A stretch of DNA of 40,611 bases, taken from Rhizorhapis sp. SPR117. Its GTDB lineage: Bacteria; Pseudomonadota; Alphaproteobacteria; Sphingomonadales; Sphingomonadaceae. The stretch is from contig NZ_JAKKIE010000035.1 of assembly GCF_021742065.1 (NCBI RefSeq), forward strand, positions 1-40,611. Reading direction: 5' to 3'. Below the pieces are notes generated by a model that was not told the origin of the DNA, searched no databases, and saw only the letters and a list, made by a program, of their open reading frames with translations. This document shows, piece after piece, positions 1-7,775 of the stretch. The translations under genes were made by a program, and so were the position numbers. Every line of letters begins with the position of its first letter. Position 1 is the first letter of the stretch.

Positions 1-28
1 TGGTCTTTCCCGTCCCACCCCGAAGGGG

Positions 29-125
29 CATGATTGTCCGGGCGCTGTGGTTCGTCGAACCGCTCAACCGGGCAATAATGCCCGCTTTTCGCACCTCTCC
101 TCCCACAGCATCCCGGACAATCATG
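29..125. repeat. Long imperfect inverted repeat upstream of tpiA
   Basis: CATGATTGTCCGGG at 29-42 is the exact reverse complement of the 14 bases at 112-125. A second matching pair (CTGTGG at 45-50, CCACAG at 103-108) extends the stem inward, and a smaller hairpin (cgggcaataatgcccg) sits in the loop near 69-84. The whole unit of about 97 bases could form a cruciform or a stable RNA hairpin. No gene is visible in 1-223 apart from the tpiA start. It may be an extragenic palindromic element or a terminator region for a gene left of the window; no clear T-tract supports the latter. Confidence 0.7.
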
Positions 126-223
126 TCTCGATCCTCGTAATTAATGGGTTCTGACCCTATACAATCTATCAGCAGTTGCTATCGCCCCCAGAACCAAATT
201 CTAGCATCGCATGGGAGACATTG

Positions 224-973
224 GTGAGCAGGAAAAAGCTGATCGTCGGAAACTGGAAAATGAACGGACTGCTGGCGCAGGTCGCGGAAGTGGGAGCGAT
301 CGACAAAGTGGCGGCTGCTCATCCCGGTGTCGAAACCGGCCTTTGCCTGCCGGCTACACTGATTCATCCTGCGAGGGTGTCCGCCCGATCGATCTTTATC
401 GGAGCGCAGGATTGCCATATGGCTGATAGCGGCGCTCATACCGGCTGCCTGTCCGCCGCAATGTTGAAAGAAGCGGGCGCGGATAGTTGTATAGTGGGGC
501 ATAGCGAACGGCGCACCGATCAGCATGAAAGCGACGACGACGTCGCGGCAAAGGCCCTCGCGGCTCGGCGCAATGACTTGAATATCATTCTATGCGTCGG
601 GGAAAGCGAGGCTCAGCGCGATGCTGGTCACGCCGAAGCGGTTGTTTCGGATCAATTGCTTGCCTCTTTACCCGATGGCGCTGCGGCGCAATGGCTGTCG
701 GTCGCTTATGAACCGATATGGGCCATTGGCACAGGGCGAACGCCAACGATGGAGGAGGTTACCCGCATGCACCGGTCGCTGCGCGATGCATTGCGTTCGC
801 GGATTGGTGACGAGGCAGACGCCATGCGTATCCTGTATGGCGGGTCGATGAATGGGGCGAACGCCGCTGATCTGCTGGCTATAGCCGATGTTGATGGCGG
901 CCTTGTTGGCGGAGCCAGTCTGACAGCCGAAAAATTCGCGCCGATTATTCAGGCTGCTGCTGCTTCCGGTTGA
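224..973 (+). CDS. tpiA: Triosephosphate isomerase
   Basis: Interconverts dihydroxyacetone phosphate and glyceraldehyde 3-phosphate in glycolysis and gluconeogenesis, in the cytoplasm. The TIM-barrel family landmarks are all present: substrate-binding Lys12 in NWKMNG, His93 in IVGHSERR, the catalytic Glu163 in YEPIWAIGTG, and the phosphate-binding YGGSMN and GLVGGASL loops. The GTG start at 224 is chosen because GGGAG lies 6 bases upstream and the resulting 249 residues match the family's usual length; an upstream TTG at 176 would add an untypical tail. secG follows 61 bases downstream on the same strand, a common sphingomonad arrangement. Confidence 0.97.
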   Translation: MSRKKLIVGNWKMNGLLAQVAEVGAIDKVAAAHPGVETGLCLPATLIHPARVSARSIFIGAQDCHMADSGAHTGCLSAAMLKEAGADSCIVGHSERRTDQHESDDDVAAKALAARRNDLNIILCVGESEAQRDAGHAEAVVSDQLLASLPDGAAAQWLSVAYEPIWAIGTGRTPTMEEVTRMHRSLRDALRSRIGDEADAMRILYGGSMNGANAADLLAIADVDGGLVGGASLTAEKFAPIIQAAAASG

Positions 974-1034
974 AGATTGGAGCGGGAGGCGTTATGTGCC
1001 CGCTCAAGCAGTTCATTACGGGTTTTGATTTTTC

Positions 1035-1424
1035 ATGTTCACCTTCATCCTTGTTGTTCAGGCCATTGTGGCCGCGGCGCTGGTCGGCGTTATCCTGATG
1101 CAGCGGTCGGAAGGTGGGGGCCTGGGCGTTGGCGGCAGTCCTTCGGGATTAATGTCAGCCCGCGGAGCAGCGGATTTTCTGACTCGTTCGACGACAATCC
1201 TGGCGACGCTGTTTGTTACGCTCAGTGTGACGCTCGCCGTTATCGCTTCGGTCAAGCATGCGCCGATAGAAATCGACACGTCGCTGTCACGGACAGCACC
1301 AGCGCAACCGGCCGGCGATGCACCTGCTGCTAACAGCGACACCGATCCACTGGCTGCCGCGGCCAATGCCGCCGCGCAAAATGACAGTGCAGGGAAAGAC
1401 GACAGCGTTCCTCTCGCGCACTAA
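1035..1424 (+). CDS. secG: Protein translocase subunit SecG
   Basis: Small inner-membrane subunit that associates with SecYE and helps SecA-driven protein export. The protein has two hydrophobic segments (about residues 2-20 and 50-72) separated by the SecG hallmark loop, with LMQRSEGGGLG and a Gly/Ser-rich stretch. The C-terminal 50 residues are rich in Ala, Pro, Asp and Ser and look disordered, which makes the 129-residue protein slightly longer than E. coli SecG (110). It lies between tpiA and pyrG. The 84-base gap to pyrG shows no further gene. Confidence 0.93.
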   Translation: MFTFILVVQAIVAAALVGVILMQRSEGGGLGVGGSPSGLMSARGAADFLTRSTTILATLFVTLSVTLAVIASVKHAPIEIDTSLSRTAPAQPAGDAPAANSDTDPLAAAANAAAQNDSAGKDDSVPLAH

Positions 1425-1508
1425 TCTGCAAAAAATTCAAATTATTTCACGGGCGGCGGATTCGCACGCTTGCTTGTTGTGACCTTTAAAGGATAAGTCT
1501 TTCCTCCC

Positions 1509-3140
1509 ATGGCGCGGTTCATTTTTATCACCGGCGGCGTGGTCTCCTCGCTTGGCAAGGGTCTTATGGCCGCCAGCCTTGCAGCATTGCTGCAAGCGCG
1601 GGGTTATCGCGTGCGTATTCGCAAGTTCGATCCCTATCTGAATGTCGATCCGGGCACCATGTCGCCTTATCAGCATGGCGAAGTCTATGTGACCGACGAC
1701 GGGGCTGAAACCGACCTCGACCTTGGCCATTACGAACGCTTTACCGGCGTGCCGTCGCGCCAGTCCGACAATGTGACGGCGGGCCGTATCTATCAGACCG
1801 TTATCACTCGCGAACGGCGTGGCGATTATCTGGGCGCAACGGTGCAGGTCATTCCGCATGTTACCGACGCCATCAAGGCATTCGCGCAGGATGAGATTGA
1901 AGACCTGGACTTCGTGCTATGTGAAATCGGCGGCACGGTGGGCGACATCGAAAGTCTTCCTTTTATCGAGGCGATTCGACAGCTTCGTAACGACATTGGT
2001 CGGGAAAACACCGTGTTCGTCCATGTGACGCTGGTCCCCTATATCAGCGCTGCTGGCGAGCTGAAAACCAAGCCTACTCAGCACAGCGTACGGGAACTGA
2101 CATCTCTGGGCATTCAACCCGATATTCTGCTTTGCCGGTGCGAACATCCTTTGCCGGACGGCGAGCGTGCCAAAATCGCGCTGTTCTGCAACGTTCGTAA
2201 GGAAGCGGTCATTCCTGCGCTCGATGCGCCCAATATCTATGCGGTTCCTCTGCAATATCATGACGAGGGACTGGACGATGAAGTGCTACGCGCCTTTGGC
2301 ATCACGGACGCACTGGAACCGGAAATGGTCCAGTGGGTCGACATCATGGACCGCTACAGCAATCCCGAAGGCGAAGTGACCATTGGCGTGGTTGGCAAAT
2401 ATGTTGGGCTGCCTGATGCCTATAAATCTCTGCATGAGGCACTGGTCCATGGCGGTTTTGCCAACCGGGTAAAGGTCAATATCCGCTGGCTCGATGCCGA
2501 AATGTTTGAAAATGAGGAGCATCTCGCCGCCCAGCTTGAACCGCTGCATGGCATCCTGGTGCCCGGCGGCTTTGGTGAGCGCGGCAGCGAAGGCAAAATC
2601 GGCAGCGTCAAGTTCGCACGCGAACGCGATGTACCCTTTTTCGGTATTTGCCTCGGTATGCAGATGGCCTGCATCGAAGGTGCGCGAAACACCGCGGGTA
2701 TCGCCAATGCATCCACGACCGAATTCGGTTCTACCGACGAGCCGGTCATCGGCCTCATCACCGAATGGATGAGCAAGGAAGGGCTTCAGCAGCGGCAAGA
2801 AGGCGGCGATATGGGCGGAACCATGCGCCTTGGCGCGTATCCGGCAAAATTGTCCGGCAATAGCGTCGTAAGCTCGATCTATAACAGCGAAGAGATCAGC
2901 GAACGGCACCGTCATCGCTATGAAGTCAATGTGCATTACCGGGAGCCGCTGGAAAAGGGCGGCCTTATCTTTTCAGGAATGTCGCCTGATGGCGCCTTGC
3001 CTGAAATTGTCGAACGGCCCGACCATCCATGGTTCATAGGGGTTCAGTTTCACCCGGAACTCAAATCCAAGCCTTTTGATCCCCATCCTCTGTTCGCCAG
3101 CTTCATCGCGGCAGCCGTCAAACAAAGCCGGCTCGTTTAA
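1509..3140 (+). CDS. pyrG: CTP synthase (glutamine hydrolysing)
   Basis: Makes CTP from UTP, ATP and glutamine, the last step of pyrimidine nucleotide synthesis. The N-terminal synthetase domain opens with [13 protein letters not shown] and contains the nucleotide-binding [22 protein letters not shown] region. The C-terminal class I glutamine amidotransferase domain carries the nucleophile Cys381 in [11 protein letters not shown] and the His515/Glu517 pair in [10 protein letters not shown]. The length of 543 residues is normal. It is the third gene of the tpiA-secG-pyrG run. A Crp-type binding site and a crp-like gene follow directly. Confidence 0.98.
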   Translation: MARFIFITGGVVSSLGKGLMAASLAALLQARGYRVRIRKFDPYLNVDPGTMSPYQHGEVYVTDDGAETDLDLGHYERFTGVPSRQSDNVTAGRIYQTVITRERRGDYLGATVQVIPHVTDAIKAFAQDEIEDLDFVLCEIGGTVGDIESLPFIEAIRQLRNDIGRENTVFVHVTLVPYISAAGELKTKPTQHSVRELTSLGIQPDILLCRCEHPLPDGERAKIALFCNVRKEAVIPALDAPNIYAVPLQYHDEGLDDEVLRAFGITDALEPEMVQWVDIMDRYSNPEGEVTIGVVGKYVGLPDAYKSLHEALVHGGFANRVKVNIRWLDAEMFENEEHLAAQLEPLHGILVPGGFGERGSEGKIGSVKFARERDVPFFGICLGMQMACIEGARNTAGIANASTTEFGSTDEPVIGLITEWMSKEGLQQRQEGGDMGGTMRLGAYPAKLSGNSVVSSIYNSEEISERHRHRYEVNVHYREPLEKGGLIFSGMSPDGALPEIVERPDHPWFIGVQFHPELKSKPFDPHPLFASFIAAAVKQSRLV

Positions 3141-3165
3141 CATCAGGCCGAAGAGGGTTACCTCC

Positions 3166-3181
3166 TGTGACGAGGGTCACA
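3166..3181. promoter_or_regulatory. Perfect CRP-type operator
   Basis: The sequence TGTGA-CGAGGG-TCACA matches the classical CRP consensus TGTGA-N6-TCACA at all ten conserved positions. It lies 26 bases after the pyrG stop and about 67 bases before the start of the crp-like gene at 3248. Its position fits control, perhaps autoregulation, of that gene. The site is read from sequence; regulation is inferred. Confidence 0.7.
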
Positions 3182-3247
3182 GAAGAATTTACCATATTTT
3201 GGCAACATAATGCTGATAGAACCGATTCGGTTGATTGATGGGGCCAA

Positions 3248-3937
3248 ATGGACGCGCGGGATCTTCACGGAAAATTGCCTGAGCACAGCCTTCTCCATAC
3301 TTTGGAGGAGTCCGAGCTTTCGCAATTGCTTGATAGTGCAAAATTCCACGATGCGGCCAAGGGTGATGTGCTGTTACGGCAGGGGGATATCGGCGATTCG
3401 CTCGTTATCCTGCTCGATGGTCAGGCCCGCGTGACAGTCTACACGGCGAACGGTCGGGAAATCGTGCTGGAATATGTGAGTGCGGGCGCTGTGCTGGGCG
3501 AGATTGCATTGCTGGACGGGGGCGAACGGACCGCAAGCGTGATCGCCATGGGGAATGTCCGCTATCTAACGCTCGGTCGGATAGCCTTTGAGGCCTTGCT
3601 GGAGCATAATCACAAGATTGCGCTTCGGATCATGCGGGAATTGGCGTTGCGTTTGCGTATGACCAATCAAACGATCGAAAATGATCGCGCTTATGCCGCT
3701 GCGCCGCGCCTTGCGCGCTTTGTTTTAAGATTGGTGCGGGCAGACGAAAACCGTGCCAGCCCGCCGGTCATAGCTTTGAGCCAGACCGAACTCGCCATGT
3801 TTGCCGGTATTTCCCGAGAGAATATTAACCGCCAACTGGCAATATGGTCACAGGCGGGTATCACCGTTGTCGAACAGGGCGAAATCAGGATCCTGGACCC
3901 CGCCACATTGGAAGAGATTGCGGCCTCCGTCGATTAG
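3248..3937 (+). CDS. Crp-family transcriptional regulator
   Basis: A 229-residue Crp/Fnr protein. Residues about 20-130 form the cyclic-nucleotide-binding beta-roll, with the phosphate-binding cassette GEIALLDGGERTAS resembling Crp's GELGLFEEGQERSA, including Glu and Arg. The C-terminal winged helix-turn-helix has the recognition helix SRENINR, which keeps the Arg-Glu-x3-Arg spacing that lets E. coli Crp read TGTGA. No N-terminal Fnr-type cysteine cluster is present, so it is more Crp-like than Fnr-like. Whether it binds cAMP is unproven: the Thr/Ser pair of the C-helix reads Thr-Asn here. A perfect TGTGA-N6-TCACA box lies upstream and convergent terminators follow. Confidence 0.88.
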   Translation: MDARDLHGKLPEHSLLHTLEESELSQLLDSAKFHDAAKGDVLLRQGDIGDSLVILLDGQARVTVYTANGREIVLEYVSAGAVLGEIALLDGGERTASVIAMGNVRYLTLGRIAFEALLEHNHKIALRIMRELALRLRMTNQTIENDRAYAAAPRLARFVLRLVRADENRASPPVIALSQTELAMFAGISRENINRQLAIWSQAGITVVEQGEIRILDPATLEEIAASVD

Positions 3938-3952
3938 ACGCGGCTGCATGAT

Positions 3953-3992
3953 GGCAGGCTGTCAGCTTTTGCGACCCGGCTGACAGCCTGCC
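3953..3992. terminator. Stem-loop between convergent crp-like and hsp20 genes
   Basis: GGCAGGCTGTCAGC (3953-3966) and its exact complement (3979-3992) give a 14-bp stem with a 12-base loop. No strong T-tract follows on either strand. The position between two convergent genes suggests a transcription end point. Confidence 0.55.
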
Positions 3993-4002
3993 TGATCTAC
4001 AA

Positions 4003-4035
4003 AGGAGGCCGCCTCTGGCGGACGGCCTCCTGTTT
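4003..4035 (+). terminator. Intrinsic terminator of the crp-like gene
   Basis: AGGAGGCC (4003-4010) pairs with GGCCTCCT (4024-4031) and is followed by GTTTTC, a typical rho-independent arrangement for rightward transcription. Confidence 0.65.
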
Positions 4036-4053
4036 TCAGCGATCTGCTGCCGG

Positions 4054-4515
4054 TCAGGCAGCTTCGCGCTCGTCAGTGATGCTGGGTGCATCGCCTGCCG
4101 AAATAGAAATTTTCTTCGGCTTCATCGCTTCGGGTACTTCGCGGACCAGATCGACGACAAGCAGTCCGTCCCGCAACTTCGCATCTTCGACCCGGACGAA
4201 ATCGGCCAGTTCGAAACGGCGTTCAAAGTTACGGTTGGCAATCCCCATATGGAGGAAGTTGGAACGGTCCTGTTCGACCTCTTCCTTCTTGCCAGTGATC
4301 TGCAAGAGATTCTGCTGCGCGACAATATCGATATCGTCAGCGCCGAATCCCGCTACTGCCAATGTGATTCGGTATTTATCCTCGCTCAACCGTTCTATGT
4401 TGAACGGGGGATAATTGTCCGCCTGTTGCAGGCGGGCGCTGTTTTCCAACAGGTCGAACAACCTGTCAAAACCAACCGTTGAACGGCGGTAGGGCGTAAA
4501 ATCAAACTGTCTCAT
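4054..4515 (-). CDS. Small heat shock protein, Hsp20 family (IbpA-like)
   Basis: An ATP-independent holdase that binds unfolding proteins during heat stress. The start at 4515 (MRQFDFTPYRRSTVGFDRLFDLLE) matches the usual alphaproteobacterial IbpA/HspA opening and has AGAGGA just upstream; longer starts add an unrelated tail. The 153-residue protein holds an alpha-crystallin domain from about residue 35 to 130, with PPFNIERLSEDKYRITLAVAGF near its start and the GIANRNFERRFELAD stretch, and a short C-terminal tail. Translation is probably controlled by a ROSE-type thermometer in its leader. A second Hsp20 gene lies at 10178-10600. Confidence 0.93.
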   Translation of the reverse strand: MRQFDFTPYRRSTVGFDRLFDLLENSARLQQADNYPPFNIERLSEDKYRITLAVAGFGADDIDIVAQQNLLQITGKKEEVEQDRSNFLHMGIANRNFERRFELADFVRVEDAKLRDGLLVVDLVREVPEAMKPKKISISAGDAPSITDEREAA

Positions 4516-4580
4516 CTTCAAATCCTCTTCATCTGAGCAATATGAATACGCAGGCCCATATTGGCGCCCGCTGACTATAA
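4516..4580 (-). promoter_or_regulatory. ROSE-like RNA thermometer and promoter of hsp20
   Basis: In the minus-strand leader, AUUGCUC (complement of 4535-4541) pairs with the ribosome-binding stretch AGAGGAU (complement of 4522-4528) around a 6-base loop, leaving one bulged G. This is the UUGCU/anti-SD arrangement with a bulged G that defines ROSE elements of alphaproteobacterial small heat shock genes. A second hairpin upstream pairs GCGGGC with GCCUGC. A TATAGT box lies at about 4575-4580. Melting on heating would free the ribosome-binding site. The fold is read by eye. Confidence 0.7.
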
Positions 4581-4639
4581 TCCGACGCAAAAACGCCCGG
4601 ACAGAATGGAGATATTTTCGATTTTGCTAATTTCAAGAG

Positions 4640-4823
4640 TAAGAGAATCTTAAAAACAAACGCCCGGATCGTTTTCGATCCGGGCGTCCATTGACGATTG
4701 CTCGTCTCCCCCTTGGCACCGTGTCCTCGATCTGGAAGCCCCCTAAAGCATCAGACGGGACTACGGTATCCCTGAACCACGGCCTCTGACCTGTGTCTCT
4801 TGATGTCCTTGCTAAGCCATCGT
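4640..4823 (-). ncRNA. Candidate small RNA with intrinsic terminator
   Basis: No convincing reading frame exists between the hsp20 leader and lolC. On the minus strand, a strong hairpin (4661-4670 with 4677-4686, 10 bp, loop GTTTTC) is followed by a T-rich run, an intrinsic terminator for leftward transcription with no protein gene in front of it. About 110-150 bases upstream, ACGATGGCT (complement of 4815-4823) can pair with AGCAATCGT (complement of 4694-4702), closing a long RNA of about 130 bases. A closed outer stem with a large interior resembles 6S-type RNA, but I cannot confirm that family. The 5' end is uncertain. Confidence 0.4.
4661..4686 (-). terminator. Intrinsic terminator of the candidate small RNA
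   Basis: CGCCCGGATC and GATCCGGGCG form a 10-bp GC-rich stem with a 6-base loop; on the minus strand it is followed by TTTGTTTTTAAG. The rightward side has no T-tract, so it works leftward. Confidence 0.75.
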
Positions 4824-4978
4824 GCACGGCCATGTCACCGTGAAATTGGCATTGTGGTCCATTTTGGAGTCAGCCTGTGTTCATTTGGCCACGGCCACCA
4901 AGGCTGCACATCTTCTTGCCTCTCCCCCTTGCGGTCCCTAAGGCATTCTTACCGCATAGAAAGATCATCAAACACCCT

Positions 4979-6229
4979 ATGATTCTCTCCCGTTACGAAT
5001 GGATGATCTCCAAACGCTACCTGCTTCCGGGCAAGGGCGAGGGGTTTATTTTTCTGGTTGCGGGGATCAGCTTGGTCGCCGTCATGCTGGGCGTTGCGGC
5101 GCTCATTATCGTCATGAGCGTGATGAATGGTTTTCGCGCCGAACTGTTTGACAAAATCGTCGGCCTGAACGGTCATGCGGTAGTGCAAGGTTATGGTGGC
5201 CGCCTTCCTGACTGGAAGGATATTTTGAAGGAAGCCAAAGCGACTCCCGGCGTCACCAGCGCTACCCCCCTGATAGAACAGCCGCTGCTCGCCAATTTCA
5301 ATGGTCGGGTGGAAGCGATTCTCGTCCGTGGCATGACGGTGCCCGACATCCGAACCAATGCAACACTGAAGAACAAGGTCGTTGCCGGCAAGATGAACGG
5401 CCTCGTCGCTGGAAGCAGCAAGATCGCCCTCGGCGCTCGCCTGGCCGAAAATCTGGGGGCGCAGGTAGGAAGTCACATCAGCATCATCAATCCGGCAGGC
5501 CGTGCCACCCCCTTTGGCACTGTTCCTCGCGAAATATCCTATGAGGTCGCCGCGATTTTCGAAGTCGGCGTCTATGACTATGACAAGGCTTTCGTCGTCA
5601 TGCCGATGGAGGACGCCCAAACACTTCTGCTGTTGGGAGATGTCGTCGGCATGATCGAGGTTGAAACCGTCAATGCCGATGAGGTGGGCAGCATATTGGC
5701 TCCGCTGGCCGAGAAGGTAGCGGGAAGGGCGGTTGTTACCGACTGGCGGCAAATGAACGCCAGTCTGTTTGAGGCGCTGGCCGTTGAGCGGGTGGCCATG
5801 TTTGTGGTGCTGTCGATCATCATTCTGGTCGCGGTGTTCAACATCCTGTCTTCACTCATCATGCTGGTGCGTGCAAAGACGCGGGACATCGCTATTCTGC
5901 GCACCATGGGCGCTTCGCGTCATGGTTTGCTGAAGATTTTCATGACGGTCGGGATCATCATTGGCGCGCTGGGCACTTGCGCGGGCGTTGCGGTCGGCTT
6001 CACCTTTCTCTTTTTCCGCCAGAGCGTCGTCAATTTCGTCCAATTATTGACGGGACAGAATCTGTGGGACCCATCCATCCGCTTCCTGACGGAATTGCCG
6101 GCCAAGGCGGACCCTGTCGAAATCATCACCATTTGCGTTATGGCAATGGTGTTCAGCTTCCTTGCGACGCTTTATCCGGCTTTAAAAGCCGCAAATACCG
6201 ATCCGGTGCAGGTGCTGCGCTATGAATGA
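4979..6229 (+). CDS. lolC: Lipoprotein-releasing system transmembrane protein LolC/LolE
   Basis: Inner-membrane permease of the Lol ABC transporter, which extracts outer-membrane lipoproteins from the inner membrane and hands them to LolA. The chosen start ([18 protein letters not shown]) matches the usual N-terminus; an upstream in-frame start at 4877 would add 34 untypical residues. The protein has 416 residues with TM1 at about 24-48, a large periplasmic domain to about 270, then three more membrane segments with an FtsX-type domain and the cytoplasmic coupling motif [12 protein letters not shown]. It ends ...[10 protein letters not shown] and overlaps lolD by 8 bases, so the two are translationally coupled. 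Confidence 0.95.
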   Translation: MILSRYEWMISKRYLLPGKGEGFIFLVAGISLVAVMLGVAALIIVMSVMNGFRAELFDKIVGLNGHAVVQGYGGRLPDWKDILKEAKATPGVTSATPLIEQPLLANFNGRVEAILVRGMTVPDIRTNATLKNKVVAGKMNGLVAGSSKIALGARLAENLGAQVGSHISIINPAGRATPFGTVPREISYEVAAIFEVGVYDYDKAFVVMPMEDAQTLLLLGDVVGMIEVETVNADEVGSILAPLAEKVAGRAVVTDWRQMNASLFEALAVERVAMFVVLSIIILVAVFNILSSLIMLVRAKTRDIAILRTMGASRHGLLKIFMTVGIIIGALGTCAGVAVGFTFLFFRQSVVNFVQLLTGQNLWDPSIRFLTELPAKADPVEIITICVMAMVFSFLATLYPALKAANTDPVQVLRYE

Positions 6230-6893
6230 CATATTGAAGGTCACGGGTCTGTGTCGCAACTTCATTCAGGGCGACGAAACGATCGAGGTCCTGCGCGGCG
6301 TGGACCTTGCGGTCGCACCAGGCGAAATCGTGGCGCTGCTCGGTCCATCGGGGTCAGGCAAATCGACATTGCTGCAGGCTGTGGGCTTGCTGGAAGGCGG
6401 GTTTCAGGGTTCCATCATGATCGGGGATGAAGAGGCGGCCAACCTGCCGAGTGATGGCCGCACCCGTTTGCGCCGCGACGCATTGGGCTTTGTCTATCAG
6501 TTTCACCATTTGCTACCCGATTTCAGCGCCGCCGAAAACGTCATTCTGCCGCAGATGATCCGCGATGTGGAACCAAAAGCTGCTCGCGCACGCGCCGAAA
6601 GTCTGCTGGCCTCACTGGGACTGGGTCATCGCCTCACTCATCGCCCCAGCCAATTGTCAGGCGGCGAGCAGCAACGTGTCGCCGTCGCCCGCGCGCTCGC
6701 CAACAGGCCTGCACTGGTGCTGGCGGATGAACCAACGGGCAATCTGGATGAACATACCGCCGACATCGTGTTCGGTGAATTTCTACGCCTTGTAAGGGAA
6801 GAAGGTTCGGCTGCATTGGTGGCAACCCACAATGAGCGGCTGGCGAAAAAGATGGACAGGGTGTTGCGCCTGCATGAAGGTGTTTTGCAATAG
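6222..6893 (+). CDS. lolD: Lipoprotein-releasing system ATP-binding protein
   Basis: ATPase that powers lipoprotein release with LolC/E. The 223-residue protein contains the Walker A motif GPSGSGKST, the Q-loop region, the MacB/LolD-like [16 protein letters not shown] stretch, the ABC signature [15 protein letters not shown], Walker [13 protein letters not shown], and the H-loop VATHN. Its start lies inside the last codons of lolC, so both are made from one transcript. Confidence 0.96.
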   Translation: MNDILKVTGLCRNFIQGDETIEVLRGVDLAVAPGEIVALLGPSGSGKSTLLQAVGLLEGGFQGSIMIGDEEAANLPSDGRTRLRRDALGFVYQFHHLLPDFSAAENVILPQMIRDVEPKAARARAESLLASLGLGHRLTHRPSQLSGGEQQRVAVARALANRPALVLADEPTGNLDEHTADIVFGEFLRLVREEGSAALVATHNERLAKKMDRVLRLHEGVLQ

Positions 6894-6916
6894 TAGCGTG
6901 CAATGGAGCGCATCGC

Positions 6917-7432
6917 GTGAATGTGCTGGATTTTACGGTAAAACGTCCCGGCGGTGAACCGGCCCCACTTGCCCAATATGCGGGCAAGGTGTTGCTGATC
7001 GTCAATGTCGCCAGCAAATGCGGCTTTACCCCGCAATATGAAGGGCTGGAGGCGCTATACCGCAAATATCGGGCTCGTGGTTTTGAAATCCTCGCATTTC
7101 CGTGCAACCAATTTGGACATCAGGAACCGGGCGATGCAGAGGAAATTGCCAGCTTTTGCGCCCTTACCTATGATGTCACCTTCCCGCTCTTTGCCAAGAT
7201 CGACGTGAACGGGAATGAAGCTGATCCGCTCTATACTTACCTGAAGAAGAGCAAGCCGGGTGTTCTTGGTACAAAGCGCATCAAATGGAATTTCACCAAG
7301 TTCCTGGTAAACCGCGAAGGCGCGGTCATTGCCCGGTTTGCGCCCACCGTAAAACCCAAGGACCTGGAGAACGCGATACACAGCTTGCTTTCGCAAAGCG
7401 CAAACCGGTGGAATCGAAGTTCGCCACATTGA
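6917..7432 (+). CDS. Glutathione peroxidase family protein
   Basis: Thiol peroxidase of the thioredoxin fold that reduces hydrogen and organic peroxides. The peroxidatic cysteine sits in NVASKCGFTPQYEGLEALY; the conserved Gln and Trp are in FPCNQFGHQEPG and KWNFTKFLV. The cysteine replaces selenocysteine, as is usual in bacteria. The start is a GTG 23 bases after lolD, so it may be the third gene of that transcript. The C-terminus (about 10 residues past the domain) is a little longer than in close family members. The electron donor (glutathione or thioredoxin) cannot be told from sequence. Confidence 0.93.
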   Translation: MNVLDFTVKRPGGEPAPLAQYAGKVLLIVNVASKCGFTPQYEGLEALYRKYRARGFEILAFPCNQFGHQEPGDAEEIASFCALTYDVTFPLFAKIDVNGNEADPLYTYLKKSKPGVLGTKRIKWNFTKFLVNREGAVIARFAPTVKPKDLENAIHSLLSQSANRWNRSSPH

Positions 7433-7546
7433 ACGATCGTCACCCTGAACTGGTTTGGGAATCATACCGTTGCGACAAGTAGGCTGGGCTCGCCATCATA
7501 GCCTCCCTGAAGGGACTATTGCATCATTCGTGCATTTCCTGATTTT

Positions 7547-7636
7547 CGTCGTTCCCGCGAAGGCGGGAACCCATCTCCCGACGTAAAATCAAGCGGTCAG
7601 GTCAGGAGATGGATCCCCGCCTTCGCGGGAATGACG
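7547..7636. repeat. Extragenic palindromic repeat pair
   Basis: In the 343-base gap between gpx and lon, the stretch at 7547-7578 (containing TTCCCGCGAAGGCGGGAA, itself a hairpin) returns as a near-complement at 7605-7636. Such cgaaggcggg units are abundant in sphingomonad intergenic DNA. Flanking bits (CACCCTGAAC near 7441, AACTTGTTTCAGGG near 7708) look like halves of another common repeat. No gene is visible in the gap. Confidence 0.75.
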
Positions 7637-7775
7637 GTAAAATGAAATTATGCAATGATCCCACAGGGGAGAGGGAGATTGGCTACATGTTTCAAGGGCG
7701 CAATTGCCAACTTGTTTCAGGGTCGGGGCATAGCGAGGCCGCGCAGGCAGCATGACGAACTTGAGATTCAGGTGA

